NCBI GenBank assembly: GCA_013695395.1
Contig: JACDAP010000456.1
Location: 1-12,690, forward strand
Origin: Solirubrobacterales bacterium
GTDB lineage: Bacteria; Actinomycetota; Thermoleophilia; Solirubrobacterales; Solirubrobacteraceae
Reading direction: 5' to 3'
DNA length: 12,690 bases
Shown here: positions 1 to 5,671 of the stretch, one piece after another
Layout: every line of letters starts with the position of its first letter
Numbering within the stretch: position 1 is the stretch's first letter
Program-made: the position numbers and the translations under genes
The notes under the pieces: generated by a model
The model's input: only the letters and a program-made list of their open reading frames with translations
Database searches by the model: none
Told to the model about the DNA's origin: nothing

Positions 1-155
1 AGCTCGTCGCCACGACCTTCCAGGCCATGGGGCTCCTCCCGGCCACCCGCCCGGCCAGCTGGTACGACCCGGGCCGCTTCTGGAGCGGCGACCGGATTCC
101 GATGGTCCCGCCGTTCTCGCTGGCCGACGAGATCCCGGTGCGCTCCGGGCTGTAG
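1..155 (+). CDS. C-terminal end of an unrecognised protein (partial)
   Basis: An open frame enters from the left edge (first full codon at 3) and ends at TAG 153-155, giving the last 50 residues of a protein that begins outside the window. Codon use is strongly G/C at third positions, so the frame is credible. The fragment is rich in Pro, Gly and aromatic residues, with a Trp-Tyr-Asp-Pro-Gly-Arg-Phe-Trp stretch in the middle and no obvious membrane segment or catalytic motif. I do not recognise the family. The next gene starts 18 bases later on the same strand, so the two may be co-transcribed. Confidence 0.6.
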   Translation, partial: LVATTFQAMGLLPATRPASWYDPGRFWSGDRIPMVPPFSLADEIPVRSGL

Positions 156-173
156 CTCGCCCGTACCCCGGGC

Positions 174-797
174 ATGCAATCGGATGCCTTCGAAGTCACC
201 GACGCGGACGGGAACGTCCGTGCCCGCCTCGGCCTGGCCCCCGACGGCGCGCTCTCCCTCGACCTGGCCGACGCCGCCGGGATGATCCGCGCGACGCTCA
301 GCGTCGAGCCCTCCGGCTCGGCCGCGCTGAAGCTCGCCGACGCCGAGGGCACGTTCCGCCTGGCCGCTGGCTCGTGGCTCGACGGCAGCACCTCCGTCGA
401 CCTGTACGACGCGCAGCGCAACCACCGGATCAGCCTGGCCGAGGCGGAGGGCCGCCCCGCGGGCGTCACCGTCTGGGACCAGGCCGGACACCTCCGCGCG
501 CTGCTGGCGCAGGGCCCGGAGGTCGACCGCGAGAGCTCGGTGGAGTTCTGGGACCGCGACGGCACCTACCGGGCGGGCTTCGGTACCTGGCCGGACGGCG
601 CGACCGGCAGCATGCTCCTCGACGGGGAGGGAACCCTGCGTGGGCGCGTCGGGCAGCGGGCCGAGGGTCCGGCCACGATCGAGCTCTACGGTTCTCGCGG
701 CGACTTCAAGATCGCCATGGGCGAGTACCCCGACGGCGCCGGACGGCTGAACCTGTGGGACGAGGACGGCAACCCGGTCGTCGGGCGCGTGGAGTAG
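174..797 (+). CDS. Nine-unit 23-residue repeat protein, function unknown
   Basis: This 207-residue protein is made almost entirely of one repeated unit. A conserved Asp (or Gly) before a D-x-D/E-G-like turn falls at residues 10, 33, 56, 79, 102, 127, 150, 173 and 196: exactly 23 apart except one 25-residue step. The basic residue of the turn (16, 39, 62, 85, 108, 133, 156, 179) and the P-D-G turn (24-25, 47-48, 70-71, 141-142, 164-165, 187-188) keep the same register. Each unit alternates short beta-like strands with Gly turns, which suggests a solenoid or stacked beta structure. There is no signal peptide, membrane segment or Cys. Acidic Asp-Gly turns could bind cations, but this is unproven. 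ATG 174 has no clear Shine-Dalgarno. Repeats of this general look occur in uncharacterised bacterial proteins; I cannot name a family. Confidence 0.85.
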   Translation: MQSDAFEVTDADGNVRARLGLAPDGALSLDLADAAGMIRATLSVEPSGSAALKLADAEGTFRLAAGSWLDGSTSVDLYDAQRNHRISLAEAEGRPAGVTVWDQAGHLRALLAQGPEVDRESSVEFWDRDGTYRAGFGTWPDGATGSMLLDGEGTLRGRVGQRAEGPATIELYGSRGDFKIAMGEYPDGAGRLNLWDEDGNPVVGRVE

Positions 798-801
798 CAC
801 G

Positions 802-851
802 GGGCACGACATCCGCCGGACGGAAGGGCGGATGCCTCCCGATGTCGGCCC
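802..851 (+). terminator. Hairpin after the repeat-protein gene, possible terminator
   Basis: Just after the stop at 797, GGGC-A-CGACATC (802-813) pairs with GATGTCGGCCC (841-851): 11 bp with one bulged A. A competing hairpin pairs CATCCGCC (810-817) with GGCGGATG (827-834) around a 9-base loop. The two share bases 810-813 and cannot form together. No T-run follows, so this would be an actinobacterial-type terminator at best. Confidence 0.4.
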
Positions 852-1148
852 ACTCGTCCGGCAGGGTCAGGCCCCGCGCGGCTCGGTGCCGCCAGAAGGT
901 GCGGCCCTCTCGGCCTGGCTCGCGGCGCGGACACGAACAGCACCCGGCGGCCCCGGTTGCGCTCACGCGACGTCTCTGCACTTTGGTGCACCGGCGTGTG
1001 TCAGCGCCGGGAGTCCGGGCCCCTCCGAAGCGGCCTTGGACGCGCGGCGTAGCATGCGATCTGGCGTGGCGAGCCCGCGCCTTCATGACTGCTTCTATTG
1101 GCTGAATCCAGCAGTCTCGGATGCCACGCCGAAAGACGGCCGTAATGC
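852..1148. other. Gene-less stretch with nested inverted repeats
   Basis: I find no convincing gene here. Two nested inverted repeats are present: GGCGTGGC (1063-1070) with GCCACGCC (1123-1130), and inside them GACTGCT (1087-1093) with AGCAGTC (1110-1116). On the minus strand about 810-910 reads as plausible protein (a Thr-Phe-Trp-Arg-His-Arg ... Pro-Asp-Glu-Trp-Ala-Asp-Ile-Gly segment), but it has no credible start and needs frame changes to continue, so it may be a gene remnant. Base composition falls near 1080-1165, where AT is higher than in the flanking genes. Confidence 0.45.
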
Positions 1149-1177
1149 TTGCGGTACCGTAGTTCATGCACTACTAT
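1149..1177 (+). promoter_or_regulatory. Promoter of the toxin-antitoxin operon with overlapping palindromic operator
   Basis: TTGCGG (1149-1154) and TACTAT (1172-1177) are separated by 17 bases, which fits a vegetative promoter. Initiation 7 bases after the -10 would fall at 1184, exactly on the GTG I prefer as the toxin start, so the mRNA would be leaderless. The near-perfect palindrome GTAGTTCATGCACTAC (1159-1174, 7 of 8 pairs match) fills the spacer and enters the -10. This is a natural place for the downstream XRE antitoxin to bind and repress its own operon. The box assignment is from sequence; the repressor's identity is inferred. Confidence 0.6.
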
Positions 1178-1183
1178 CGTGGT

Positions 1184-1531
1184 GTGTGGTCGATCGTGTT
1201 CAGCCATGAGGCCGAGGAGTGGATGAAGAGCCTCGACGCACGCGAGTTCGCCGCGATCCTCGCCCCGCTCGACCAGCTGGAGGTCAAGGGGCCGGCGCTC
1301 GGACGGCCCGCCGTGGACCGGATCAAGGGCAGCCGTCACCACAACATGAAAGAGCTGCGATCCGTCGGCGGGCACTTACGCGCGCTGTTCGCGTTCGACC
1401 CCGAGCGCCAGGCGATCGTCCTGCTCGGCGGGGACAAGACCGACGACTGGAGCGGCTGGTACGAGCGGAACGTCCCGATCGCTGACGACCTCTACGACGA
1501 CTACCTCACCTACCTCAAGGAGCCGAAGTGA
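1184..1531 (+). CDS. HigB/RelE-type toxin, phage-derived Gp49-like family
   Basis: A 115-residue protein of the Gp49-like (PF05973) branch of RelE/HigB toxins, expected to act as an mRNA interferase on translating ribosomes. Seen: the N-terminal Trp-Ser-Ile-Val-Phe strand followed by a helix with E-E-W (11-13); the G-P-A-L-G-R-P segment (36-42); the I-K-G-S-R-H-H-N-M-K-E-L-R core (47-59), rich in the basic and His residues typical of this family; F-A-F-D-P (69-73); G-D-K near 83-85. I chose GTG 1184 over ATG 1166 because family members begin with Met-Trp-x-Ile/Val and because the promoter would start transcription at 1184; ATG 1166 lies upstream of that point, inside the operator. The stop overlaps the antitoxin start. 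Length is normal and the gene looks intact. Confidence 0.9.
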   Translation: MWSIVFSHEAEEWMKSLDAREFAAILAPLDQLEVKGPALGRPAVDRIKGSRHHNMKELRSVGGHLRALFAFDPERQAIVLLGGDKTDDWSGWYERNVPIADDLYDDYLTYLKEPK

Positions 1532-1839
1532 TGAAGGACCTGAAGAGCCTCGCCGAGATCCGCGCCACCCGCCCTGACGTCACCCCCGAGATGATCGAGG
1601 CCGAGCGCGAGACCCTGCTGGCCGAGATCGCTCTGCACACCCTGCGCGAGCAGCGCGGGATCACCCAGACCGCTATGGCCGAACGCCTCGAACTGTCCCG
1701 GCCACGCGTGTCCACCATCGAACACGCGGGAGAGGACCTCCGGCTCTCCACCGTCGACCGCTACGTCACCGCGCTCGGCGGACGTCTCGAGCTCCGCGTC
1801 CACTTCGATGACCAAGCCCCGGTCACCATCGAACGCTGA
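1531..1839 (+). CDS. XRE-family HigA-type antitoxin
   Basis: A 102-residue helix-turn-helix protein, the expected partner and neutraliser of the upstream toxin and probable autorepressor of the operon. Residues 1-30 are a charged helical arm likely to contact the toxin. Residues 31-90 form the Cro/C1-type HTH: L-R-E-Q-R-G-I-T-Q (38-46), the A-E-R-L-x-L-S-R-P-R-V-S-T-I-E recognition region (50-64), then a helix ending in A-L-G-G-R-L-E-L (81-88), common in HigA-type antitoxins. AAGGAG (1517-1522) lies 8 bases before ATG 1531, so I prefer that start; GTG 1528, giving one more Met, is the alternative. The toxin stop TGA 1529-1531 overlaps it, showing tight translational coupling. Confidence 0.9.
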   Translation: MKDLKSLAEIRATRPDVTPEMIEAERETLLAEIALHTLREQRGITQTAMAERLELSRPRVSTIEHAGEDLRLSTVDRYVTALGGRLELRVHFDDQAPVTIER

Positions 1840-1859
1840 CCCCTGAGCGGTCCCCGCGA

Positions 1860-1875
1860 GGCGACGCAGGTCGCC
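1860..1875. terminator. Short hairpin between HigBA and the mazEF remnant
   Basis: GGCGAC (1860-1865) and GTCGCC (1870-1875) form a perfect 6-bp stem with loop GCAG, 20 bases after the antitoxin stop. There is no T-run. It could serve as a weak bidirectional terminator. Confidence 0.3.
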
Positions 1876-1945
1876 GGACACAGGCGCGGGTTACTCCTCT
1901 GGACGAGGACCGAGAGCAGCGGGGGTAGCTGTGGGCGGTGCCCTT

Positions 1946-2179
1946 GCAGCCGGTGGCGGTGTTCAGCGCCCGGCACAGCTCGGCCAGGCGCCCTGGGTCC
2001 AGCGTGGTGATGCGGCGGGCCAGGAGGGCTCTGGGAACGGTGAGCAGGTTGTCGAAGCTCAGCGCGCAGGGAGTGGGCGTGCCATCGGCGGGCCGAGCTG
2101 CATCTCGGTCGTGATGTCACGGATGATGCGGGTGGCCGACGTCGGGAAGCTCGAACCACCAGACCTCTCCGCGATTCAC
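1946..2179 (-). pseudogene. Decayed MazF/PemK-type toxin gene
   Basis: The minus strand starts with GTG 2179 and the classic MazF opening V-N-R-G-E-V-W-W-F-E-L-P-D-V-G, then hits a stop (TGA 2119-2117). The rest of a MazF reads in other frames: R-D-I-T-T-E-M-Q-L-G-P, then one base out of frame A-D-G-T-P-T-P-C-A-L-S-F-D-N-L, and finally a helix ending L-A-E-L-C-R-A-L-N-T-A-T-G-C, where MazF proteins normally stop. Here the next codon is AAG and the frame runs on to 1823. The central part, roughly 25-35 residues by family length, is missing. So there is an internal deletion, at least one further frameshift and loss of the stop. The start overlaps the antitoxin's old stop (GTGA), the normal mazEF arrangement. 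Confidence 0.75.
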
Positions 2180-2392
2180 GAGCTGGGCTCCGGCTGGTCC
2201 CAGGACTCTTCTTCGAGCGCGAGCGGTGCGCTGCTCGAGGTAGGGTTCGCGGGCTTCGCGGATCAGCTCTGAGCGGGAACGCCCGCCGGTCTGCGCGCGT
2301 AGGGCGTCGAGCTCGGCCAGGAGTTCGTCGCTGAGCTGCACGACGGTCTGCGTCCGCGCCCGACCCAATGGTGGGCCACATGGCGCAGGCAT
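2176..2392 (-). pseudogene. Decayed MazE-like ribbon-helix-helix antitoxin gene
   Basis: The minus strand encodes an intact-looking ribbon-helix-helix domain: R-T-Q-T-V-V-Q-L-S-D-E-L-L-A-E-L-D (the beta strand and first helix), then G-G-R-S-R-S-E-L-I-R-E-A (second helix). After Y-L-E-Q-R-T-A-R the frame runs straight into the toxin start without a stop. The antitoxin's usual acidic C-terminal tail is visible one frame over, as L-E-E-E-S-W-D-Q-P-E-P-S-S, ending at TGA 2178-2176, which overlaps the toxin GTG 2179. So the toxin-binding middle was lost and the frame shifted near 2215-2225. The start is uncertain: ATG 2392 or TTG 2368. The DNA-binding half could still be made and could bind DNA, but it would not neutralise a toxin. 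Confidence 0.7.
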
Positions 2393-2402
2393 ATGGGAAA
2401 CC

Positions 2403-2543
2403 ATGGGCCCGTTGGTGGGGCCATCGCTCGAACGCGTCGTCCTCGTCGAGCTCGGGGATTCGACCGACCACGCCCTCGGCCTCATTCGACGCATCGTCCA
2501 GGAGGCGGCGTGTCCGGTCATCGCCCTCCTGTCGGCCGGCTCC
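2403..2543 (+). pseudogene. Fragment of an ANTAR-type response regulator receiver
   Basis: About 38 residues at 2430-2543 read as the middle of a receiver domain: V-V-L-V-E-L-G-D-S-T-D-H-A-L-G-L-I, a helix, then A-A-C-P-V-I-A-L-L. The L-G-x-S-S/T-x-H-A-L-x-L-I plus C-P-V-I-A-L-L pattern is typical of a family of actinobacterial ANTAR antiterminator response regulators, from my memory of those proteins. The N-terminal strand, the rest of the receiver and the RNA-binding ANTAR domain are absent, and after Ala-Gly-Ser the frame becomes Arg- and Ser-rich noise. The open frame runs on to 2735, but the remainder overlaps the riboswitch. The opposite strand also gives a passable acidic peptide here, so the call is tentative. 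Confidence 0.45.
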
Positions 2544-2656
2544 CGGTGGCGCGGCGCGGAACGCGACGAAAGTGCGTCAGCACGACGTGAAATCTGTCAT
2601 CCGCTCAGTGCCGGGGGGTCGCACGTCGACGGAAGCCGGACACCAGGGACGAGTTC

Positions 2657-2736
2657 CGAACCCAAGCACCCCTGTCGCGAGACAGGTCCGCAGAGCCACG
2701 GGCCTTCGTCGGAGTCAGCCGGGCTGCCCGGGTGAC
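2657..2736 (+). promoter_or_regulatory. Candidate c-di-GMP-I (GEMM) riboswitch
   Basis: The leader matches the class I c-di-GMP aptamer layout. P2 is CCTGTC-GCGA-GACAGG (2671-2686), a perfect 6-bp stem with the expected GNRA tetraloop. It is followed by CCGCAGAGCCACGGG (2688-2702), close to the conserved CGCAAAGCCACGGG. The 3' side has CAGCCGGGCTGCC (2716-2728), close to the conserved AGCCGGGTTGCC. P1 can pair ACCC..GCA (2660-2668) with TGC..GGGT (2725-2733). The downstream gene is a secreted Ig-like protein, a usual target class for this riboswitch. GCCTTC (2702-2707), in the P3 arm, is perfectly complementary to GAAGGC (2811-2816), which holds the ribosome binding site, suggesting translational control. 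The P3 stem looks short and G-U/mismatch rich. A covariance search is needed for certainty. Confidence 0.7.
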
Positions 2737-2821
2737 ACCAGAAAGCGATCACCCCTCTGCGAGGCGCGGTCGCCGGAGAGGCGTCGCCGTACGAACTCGT
2801 CTCACAAACGGAAGGCACCAC

Positions 2822-4681
2822 ATGTTGAAGTTGTCGACGCTTCGCGTCACACCCGCAGCAACCGACCCGGCCGTCATCGCGGCCTTCGCCAGTGTCCCCG
2901 GGGCGGCGCAGGCCGGGTTTTGGGTTCGCGGAAAGACGACCCTGGGTGTGAGCCCGAACTTTCGCCGGCGATTGACCGGATTCGCCGCTACCGCTTCCGC
3001 CGCCGCGTGCCTGGTGGCCGCGGCCCCCGCGGACGCCTCGCATCTCAAGGGCGGCCACGTCAGCGCCAGCATCTCCGACGCAGGCTCGATGACGGTCAAG
3101 CTGCACTGGCTGGAGCGCGACACCAGCTGCGCAGACACGCTCGCCGATGCCGCGGACAACTCGTACGACGAGTCCGGCACCGTCACCGCTCCGGACGGCA
3201 CCACCACGCACGACGTGGACGTCTTCATGGTCCCCACCCGTTGCCTCGGCTCGACCATCATCTACGACGGAGTCGGCACCCTCGACCTGAACGACCCGGC
3301 GGCCTTCGGCCCGGTCGCCCCCGACGGGCTGTACCGCATCGACTTCTCGAGCTGCTGCCGCGTGGGAGGGATCATCAACTCCTCGGCCCGCGGGTTCAGC
3401 CTCGGGGCCGGCCTGCATCACGCAGCCGGCCAGGCGAGCGCGAGCCCCTACTACCCGGGCATGACGGCGACGGGTGCCGCCCGCAACTACCTGTACTCCG
3501 GCGACGTGACCGCGTTCGGCGCCAACGGGACCGACTTGCTGTCCTACCTGCTCATGCAGCGCGCCGACAACACACTCACGTCGTACAGCGATACGGCGCC
3601 CGACACGAACGTCGTCACCCTCTCGGGCTCTCGCGCCGAGGTGCCCGGATCGGTCACCGGCACCTGGAACGTCGGCAACTACTTCGTCTACAAGACCAAG
3701 GCCTCAGACGCCGCCGGCAACTTCGCCGAGCAGGACATCCTGGTCCAGATCACCGACAACCAGCCCCCGGCCTTCGCCGAGGTGCCCGGGCTGGTCACGG
3801 TCGTCGAGGGCACGACGAAGGACGTCGCCCTGGCGGCGACCGATCCCGACAACGGGACCCCGAAGCTCGACTCGGTGAGCATGACGCTCGGCAGCTCGCC
3901 GTCCTGGACGACCCTCGAGCAGACGCCGGGCAACCCCGCGACGGGCACCCTGCGCTTTGCGCCCGCCGTGGGCCAGCTCGGGACCTACCCGGTCTCGCTC
4001 GATGCGGCCGACGACGACCCGGCGGTTGTCCTGACTGACGCTCGCACGATGACCGTGCGCGTCATCCCTGCGGCGCCGAGGATCGTCACGAAGCCGGCGG
4101 ACTCCTCGAGCGACACCTCCCCGAGCTTCAGCTTCGAGGGGGCCGCCGAGGGCGAGACGTACGAGTGCAGCCTCGACGGTGCGGACTTCACCACCTGCCC
4201 CGCGACGTGGCAGGCGAGCGGCCTGGCGGTCGGTGAGCACACGCTGGCCGTCCGGCGGCGCGGCGCCTCGGGCGAGCAGGGTGAGCCCGCGGAGTACCGC
4301 TGGACCGTCGCCGCACCGGTCCCGGCCCCGGCTCCCAAGGACCCGGCCCCGGTCCTCGCCCCGGTCGCCACGTCGGCGCCGGCTCCGGCCCGGGCCGTCT
4401 GCGCCAGCGCCCGCAAGATGACGGTGAACTGGCGTGCGCCCCGCGGCGGCCTCTCCGGCCGCATCCTGGTTCGGGTCGACGGCAAGATCGTCAAGCGCCT
4501 CTCGAGCACCACCCGCCGGGTCACGGTGGACGTCGGTCGGGCCGGCAAGCGCCTGACCCGCGTCGCGATCACCGCACGGACGACCCGCGGGGTCGCCGTT
4601 CGCACGACGCGCACGTACCGCCCCTGCACCCCCCGTCGCCCGGGCGGCAAGCCGTCGCTCATGCTGAACAAGCGCGGCTGA
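2822..4681 (+). CDS. Secreted Ig-like surface protein behind the riboswitch
   Basis: A 619-residue exported protein. Arg-Arg-Arg (48-50), a hydrophobic Ala-rich segment (51-69) and A-D-A (70-72) form a signal peptide. Mature protein: an S-H-L-K-G-G-H domain (73-312) with Cys pairs at 103/141 and 178-179; a cadherin-like/He_PIG-like Ig domain (about 316-416), with D-P-D-N and A-A-D-D-D calcium-like loops; a second Ig-like domain (418-496) of the C-S-L-D-G ... T-C-P ... G-E-H-T-L-A-V-R type; a Pro-Ala linker (499-525); and a basic beta domain (526-602) closed by Cys527 and Cys602. No LPXTG, membrane anchor or enzyme motif is visible, so it is probably an adhesin or matrix protein. GGAAGG (2810-2815) lies 6 bases before ATG 2822. 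That start leaves about 47 residues before the signal peptide; GTG 2948 would give a cleaner signal peptide but has a poor ribosome site. Confidence 0.85.
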   Translation: MLKLSTLRVTPAATDPAVIAAFASVPGAAQAGFWVRGKTTLGVSPNFRRRLTGFAATASAAACLVAAAPADASHLKGGHVSASISDAGSMTVKLHWLERDTSCADTLADAADNSYDESGTVTAPDGTTTHDVDVFMVPTRCLGSTIIYDGVGTLDLNDPAAFGPVAPDGLYRIDFSSCCRVGGIINSSARGFSLGAGLHHAAGQASASPYYPGMTATGAARNYLYSGDVTAFGANGTDLLSYLLMQRADNTLTSYSDTAPDTNVVTLSGSRAEVPGSVTGTWNVGNYFVYKTKASDAAGNFAEQDILVQITDNQPPAFAEVPGLVTVVEGTTKDVALAATDPDNGTPKLDSVSMTLGSSPSWTTLEQTPGNPATGTLRFAPAVGQLGTYPVSLDAADDDPAVVLTDARTMTVRVIPAAPRIVTKPADSSSDTSPSFSFEGAAEGETYECSLDGADFTTCPATWQASGLAVGEHTLAVRRRGASGEQGEPAEYRWTVAAPVPAPAPKDPAPVLAPVATSAPAPARAVCASARKMTVNWRAPRGGLSGRILVRVDGKIVKRLSSTTRRVTVDVGRAGKRLTRVAITARTTRGVAVRTTRTYRPCTPRRPGGKPSLMLNKRG

Positions 4682-4691
4682 CGGTTCCTCC

Positions 4692-4720
4692 CGAGGGCCC
4701 GGCGAACCGCCGGGCCCTCG
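4692..4720 (+). terminator. Strong terminator-like hairpin after the secreted protein gene
   Basis: CGAGGGCCCGGCG (4692-4704) and CGCCGGGCCCTCG (4708-4720) form a perfect 13-bp stem with a 3-base loop, beginning 11 bases after the stop codon. There is no T-run, as is usual for high-GC actinobacterial terminators. Confidence 0.75.
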
Positions 4721-4750
4721 AACACGACAACGAGCAGATCTCGAACAAGA

Positions 4751-4769
4751 CCCCCGCACGTAGCGGGGG
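4751..4769. terminator. Second hairpin in tandem
   Basis: CCCCCGC (4751-4757) and GCGGGGG (4763-4769) form a perfect 7-bp stem with loop ACGTA, 30 bases beyond the first hairpin. It may back up termination of the secreted-protein transcript. Confidence 0.45.
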
Positions 4770-5112
4770 ACTCGTCGTCGCAGCGCCGGACTCGGAACGA
4801 AGGTCCCGGTCGATCAGGGCACTGGTGAGGTGGCGGACTCTCAGTGCTTGACGTTGGCTAGGCAAACAGGCTCACTCCATCCTGCTGGGGGTGGCCTCTG
4901 CAACCGCTGTCGCCGTCGAACTCGCAGGGCTGCTGGTCCACGAGGCGCTCATGTCCTTCACCGCGCTCGTGGTCGCCGATAAGTCGGGTCACGACATCAC
5001 CGAGCTTGACCGGTCCGGCGGTCTGGTCGCCGCGGCCAATCCTACGCCGAGCAACCGGGTGCGCTACTGCTCTGGACGACGCGCAGGAGCGAGGTCGTGT
5101 CGAGCGCTTGCG
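4770..5112. other. Gene-less stretch between the surface protein and DUF2442
   Basis: I see no supported gene. A plus-strand reading from GTG 4891 gives about 60 protein-like residues (a hydrophobic helix, then an acidic Asp-Ile-Thr-Glu-Leu-Asp segment) up to roughly 5060. It then continues antisense to DUF2442 as Arg/Gly-rich text, has no clear ribosome site, and matches no family I know. It could be a gene remnant. No tRNA or repeat array is visible. Confidence 0.4.
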
Positions 5113-5409
5113 TCAGGCGGGCTGGACGACGTGGCGGGGCAGCGCTCGGCCGCTGGCCGGGAAGTGGTCGCCCCTGAGGACGTCGGGATCGAGATCGATG
5201 TCGCCGGGCCAGGCGATGGTGCCGAACGCGCCGTCGACTTCGACGGCGCCGAAGAGACGGTCGTCGTCGCGGAGCGCGGAGAAGATCCCGCCCGCCTCGA
5301 ACACGGGGGCGAGGTCGACCTCGTGGACGGCCCCGTCCGCGAAGGTGAGGCGCAGCCACCGGTCGCGGAGGGGCTCGGCCTGAATGATGGTTGTGCGTGG
5401 TGCGGTCAT
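5113..5409 (-). CDS. DUF2442 domain protein
   Basis: A 98-residue protein matching DUF2442 (PF10387): R-D-R-W-L-R-L-T-F-A-D-G (15-26), V-H-E-V-D-L-A-P-V-F (28-37), G-G-I-F-S-A-L-R-D-D-D-R-L-F (40-53), then V-E-V-D-G-A-F-G-T-I-A-W-P-G-D-I-D-L-D-P-D-V-L (56-78). It is small, soluble and acidic, and probably complete. Its ATG overlaps the TGA of the upstream DUF4160 gene (ATGA, 4 bases), so the two are translationally coupled. DUF2442 and DUF4160 genes commonly occur as adjacent pairs. A toxin-antitoxin-like role has been suggested from such pairing, but I know of no firm function. The C-terminal tail after Asp-Val-Leu is slightly longer than the core. Confidence 0.85.
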   Translation of the reverse strand: MTAPRTTIIQAEPLRDRWLRLTFADGAVHEVDLAPVFEAGGIFSALRDDDRLFGAVEVDGAFGTIAWPGDIDLDPDVLRGDHFPASGRALPRHVVQPA

Positions 5410-5666
5410 GGAAGCGGATCGATCGGCGCCGGCTGCGCGGGTTCCTGGAGTCGGTCCCAGTTGGCGGACAACTCGTCACGGTGGAGCGACGCCCATTCTC
5501 GCACCATCCGCAAGGCCCGATCGGGCAGCTCGCCACGGAGGATCTCACCGGTGTCGATGACCACCACGGCCTCCTCACCTGCGTAGACGGCGTGGAAGTG
5601 CGGAGGCGGATGGTCGCTGAAGTACATGCGGATGACGATCCCGTAGAAGCGGCTGATCGTCGGCAC
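5406..5666 (-). CDS. DUF4160 domain protein
   Basis: An 86-residue protein of the DUF4160 family (PF13711). Nearly the full family signature is present: P-T-I-S-R-F-Y-G-I-V-I-R-M-Y (2-15), D-H-P-P-P-H-F-H-A (18-26), with three His that could bind metal or act in catalysis; then V-V-I-D-T-G-E-I-L-R-G-E-L-P, R-A-L-R-M-V-R-E-W and an H-R-D-E-L-x-x-N-W helix. I chose GTG 5666 because family members start M-P-T-I-S-R-F; the frame is open upstream to 5765, but that part is unlike the family and overlaps the broken upstream gene. There is no good Shine-Dalgarno. It forms a two-gene unit with DUF2442. Function is unknown. Confidence 0.85.
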   Translation of the reverse strand: MPTISRFYGIVIRMYFSDHPPPHFHAVYAGEEAVVVIDTGEILRGELPDRALRMVREWASLHRDELSANWDRLQEPAQPAPIDPLP

Positions 5667-5671
5667 CGCGG

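Noticed and set aside
1166..1183. ATG 1166 as the toxin start
   Set aside because: It lies inside the palindrome and upstream of the predicted transcription start; family members begin at the Trp that follows GTG 1184.
1761..2471. 236-codon minus-strand frame over the mazEF remnant
   Set aside because: Its Arg/Pro/Ser-rich text is one frame away from the recognisable toxin and antitoxin pieces.
2368..4038. Long plus-strand frame of 556 codons
   Set aside because: It is Arg/Gly/His-rich text in a different frame from the secreted protein and covers the riboswitch; the composition is typical of a shadow in very GC-rich DNA.
4891..5586. 231-codon plus-strand frame
   Set aside because: Most of it is antisense to DUF2442 and DUF4160. 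Only the first 60 residues are free, and they match nothing I know.
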